Below, one piece after another: positions 62,496-64,000 of a stretch of DNA of 64,000 nucleotides. Position 1 is the first letter of the stretch, and each line of letters opens with the position of its first letter. Origin of the DNA: Dama dama (Eukaryota; Chordata; Mammalia; Artiodactyla; Cervidae); contig NC_083701.1 of NCBI RefSeq assembly GCF_033118175.1, forward strand, positions 12,295,501-12,359,500, given 5' to 3'. Under the pieces are notes generated by a model. That model worked only from the letters and a program-made list of their open reading frames with translations, was not told the DNA's origin and did no database searches. The position numbers and the translations under genes are program-made.

Positions 62496-63607
62496 AAGTT
62501 CTGGTTATATTTCTGCTATTACGTAGGTATATGACCTTGGGCTAATTACTTCATTGCTTTAACTTTAGTCTCTTGATCTAAACAATAAATCAGTGCACTA
62601 TTAGATCTTTTCAAACTACTGTGGGTTTGTATCCACTATATTTAACTCTAAAAGTCTATCCATTCTTATTTCCTGCCATAGTACAAAAAGAACCACATTA
62701 AAACTAGAGAAAGTTTTATTTGAACTAGAAATTTGTTGGGAAATTGTAATTCAAACCACTCAATCTATTCTTTTCCATAATAATATTATTTAAAAATACA
62801 CACTCTCACAGAGAATGATTTGTGATGAAACGTCTGAGATGTATAACCAAGGCCAGATTTTTAAAATACAGCATCATTGAAGTGAATTATGTGCAAAGTG
62901 ACCTGAGAATATTTAGGACAGAAAAGATGTAAATATTTTAAATATTGAGTAAATGAACATTTTAATAGAAAATAGCGATTTTCTTTTATAATATGAAAGA
63001 AAAAGAGAGCTTTGAGTTTATGTTGACTTACAGTTTCATGAAACAGTTTTCAGAAAGTTCTCATATCTGTGCTTTGCTATAGAATTGTGAAGGTGACAGT
63101 TACTCAGCTTGAGCAGATTGATCTCCTTCTATATTTCCTAGTGGAAAATTCTTTTCTCTGTAAAGTCTTAGGTCTGGGACTTATCTACCTGAATTCATAC
63201 TATTGGAGTGAAAACTCAAAATTCCAGATATTAAGAAAAAATTCCGACTCTTTGCTATTTAGTAGAGCCATAAATGATAGTTTTTCATCTCAGCCAGCTA
63301 AATATTGAAATGATAGTAAAAATTGGCCTTTGTTTCAGTTCAATTTAGTAATTGATTGAACTGCTACATTTATAACATAATTTGTAAATATAACTGCTAT
63401 ATTTACAGGACAAAGGTTTCTAATTATAAGAACACACTTTTATTAGGACTGAAATGATAATAAGACAAAGTAAATGTATCAAAAGCATTAGGTCTATATC
63501 TCATAAATACCATAAAGGGGCAGAATTTAATATAGTCTTTGAAAGTCACAGAAAACTTCTTGGAAGAAGTGACTCATGAGTAGAGTTTCTAATATAAATA
63601 GGAGTTA
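62496..63607. other. Unassigned AT-rich DNA
   Basis: About 1.1 kb with no recognised repeat or gene. The 79-residue frame at 63069-63308 has no domain. Confidence 0.5.
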
Positions 63608-63745
63608 TCCCCTGTAGAAGGAAATGGCAACCCGCTCCAGTACTCTTGCCTAGAGAATTCCATGGATAGAGGAGCCTGGTGGGCTACAGTCCATGGGGTT
63701 GCAAAGAGTTGGACACAACTGAGTAACTAACACACACACACACAT
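63608..63745 (+). mobile_element. 5'-truncated Bov-tA SINE with CA tail
   Basis: TGTAGAAGGAAATGGCAACC, GGAGCCTGGTGGGCTACAG, AGTTGGACACAACTGAGTAA and CTAACACACACACACACA. The 5' half is missing. Confidence 0.93.
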
Positions 63746-64000
63746 CCAGGTGAATATGAAAGGACAATCATAAAATACGTCATGGAAAAGAGCTATACTA
63801 GACATAGAGAATTCAGATATCTGAATTATGTAATTGAAAAGAAGTACTTGACATAGCTGCCTTGGTGCTTTCCAAGTGCCATCAATCCTCCTATTTGTGC
63901 GACTTGTGTATCTTTCAGTCCAGTCTCCTTGACTCTGGTCTGTGCTCAACTGAAACTTGTTTCAAAGATTTTCCAGGTTATTAATGTATTTTCTCTGGGT
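63746..64000. other. Unassigned DNA
   Basis: Nothing recognised up to the window edge. Confidence 0.5.

Noticed and set aside
1..64000. CRISPR array, phage, plasmid or bacterial operon
   Set aside because: No regular repeat-spacer pattern, no dense coding and abundant mammalian repeats throughout. The window is nuclear bovid DNA.

Overview
The window reads as non-genic nuclear DNA from a bovid ruminant (cattle, sheep or goat type). The evidence is the repeat content: BovB (RTE-class) LINE copies, their truncated Bov-A2-like derivatives, tRNA-derived Bov-tA SINEs, CHR-type SINEs shared by ruminants, hippos and whales, and the 3' ends of ruminant-type L1. Beneath these lies the usual old mammalian layer: L2, MIR, L1M, MaLR-type LTRs, MER5A, a MER2-like Tigger element and hAT fragments. 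The DNA is AT-rich. I found no host protein-coding exon, no structural RNA gene, no CRISPR array and no bacterial or plasmid feature. Every open frame that resembles a known protein is a decayed piece of a BovB or L1 reverse transcriptase/endonuclease, or its antisense shadow.

Layout. 1-8 kb: L2, MER5A and MIR remnants, several SINEs, two abutting LTR fragments, and a BovB 3' end inside the CA tail of a Bov-tA. 8.4-10.9 kb: a minus-strand, 5'-truncated BovB of about 2.4 kb with a 10-bp target-site duplication (TSD). 11-16.5 kb: L2, MIR and SINEs with unassigned DNA between. 16.55-20.34 kb: a plus-strand L1 (ORF2 remnant plus 3' UTR) carrying a CHR SINE. 21.5-24 kb: an antisense L1 and an old LTR, each broken by two SINEs. 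26.9-28.2 kb: the most GC-rich repeat-free block. 28.3-32.7 kb: nested young L1 and Bov-A2 insertions, MLT1 and another LTR. 33.4-38 kb: a diverged pair of segments about 4.2 kb apart. 38-46 kb: MIR and SINEs. 46.4-47.5 kb: a second minus-strand BovB. 47.9-49.9 kb: an old L1M. 51.1-52.3 kb: an antisense L1 3' UTR. 53.1-53.4 kb: an apparent CHR/L1 chimera. 56.9-60.2 kb: L1, hAT, MIR, MER2-like and a three-deep stack. 61.2-62.5 kb: a non-collinear BovB on the plus strand. The rest is unassigned.

No genes act together here. The relationships are chronological: L2 and MIR are oldest, then MaLR LTRs, DNA transposons and L1M, then CHR, Bov-tA and BovB, and last the ruminant L1 insertions with clean TSDs. 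The most notable observations are the 33.4/37.6 kb duplication, the CHR-L1 chimera between 17-bp TSDs, an L1 with an apparent 3' transduction and a palindromic 5' junction, the rearranged BovB, and a possible insertion consisting only of a poly(A) tail. Family names come from pattern recognition without a database search, so boundaries are good to about 5-20 bp except where a TSD fixes them.
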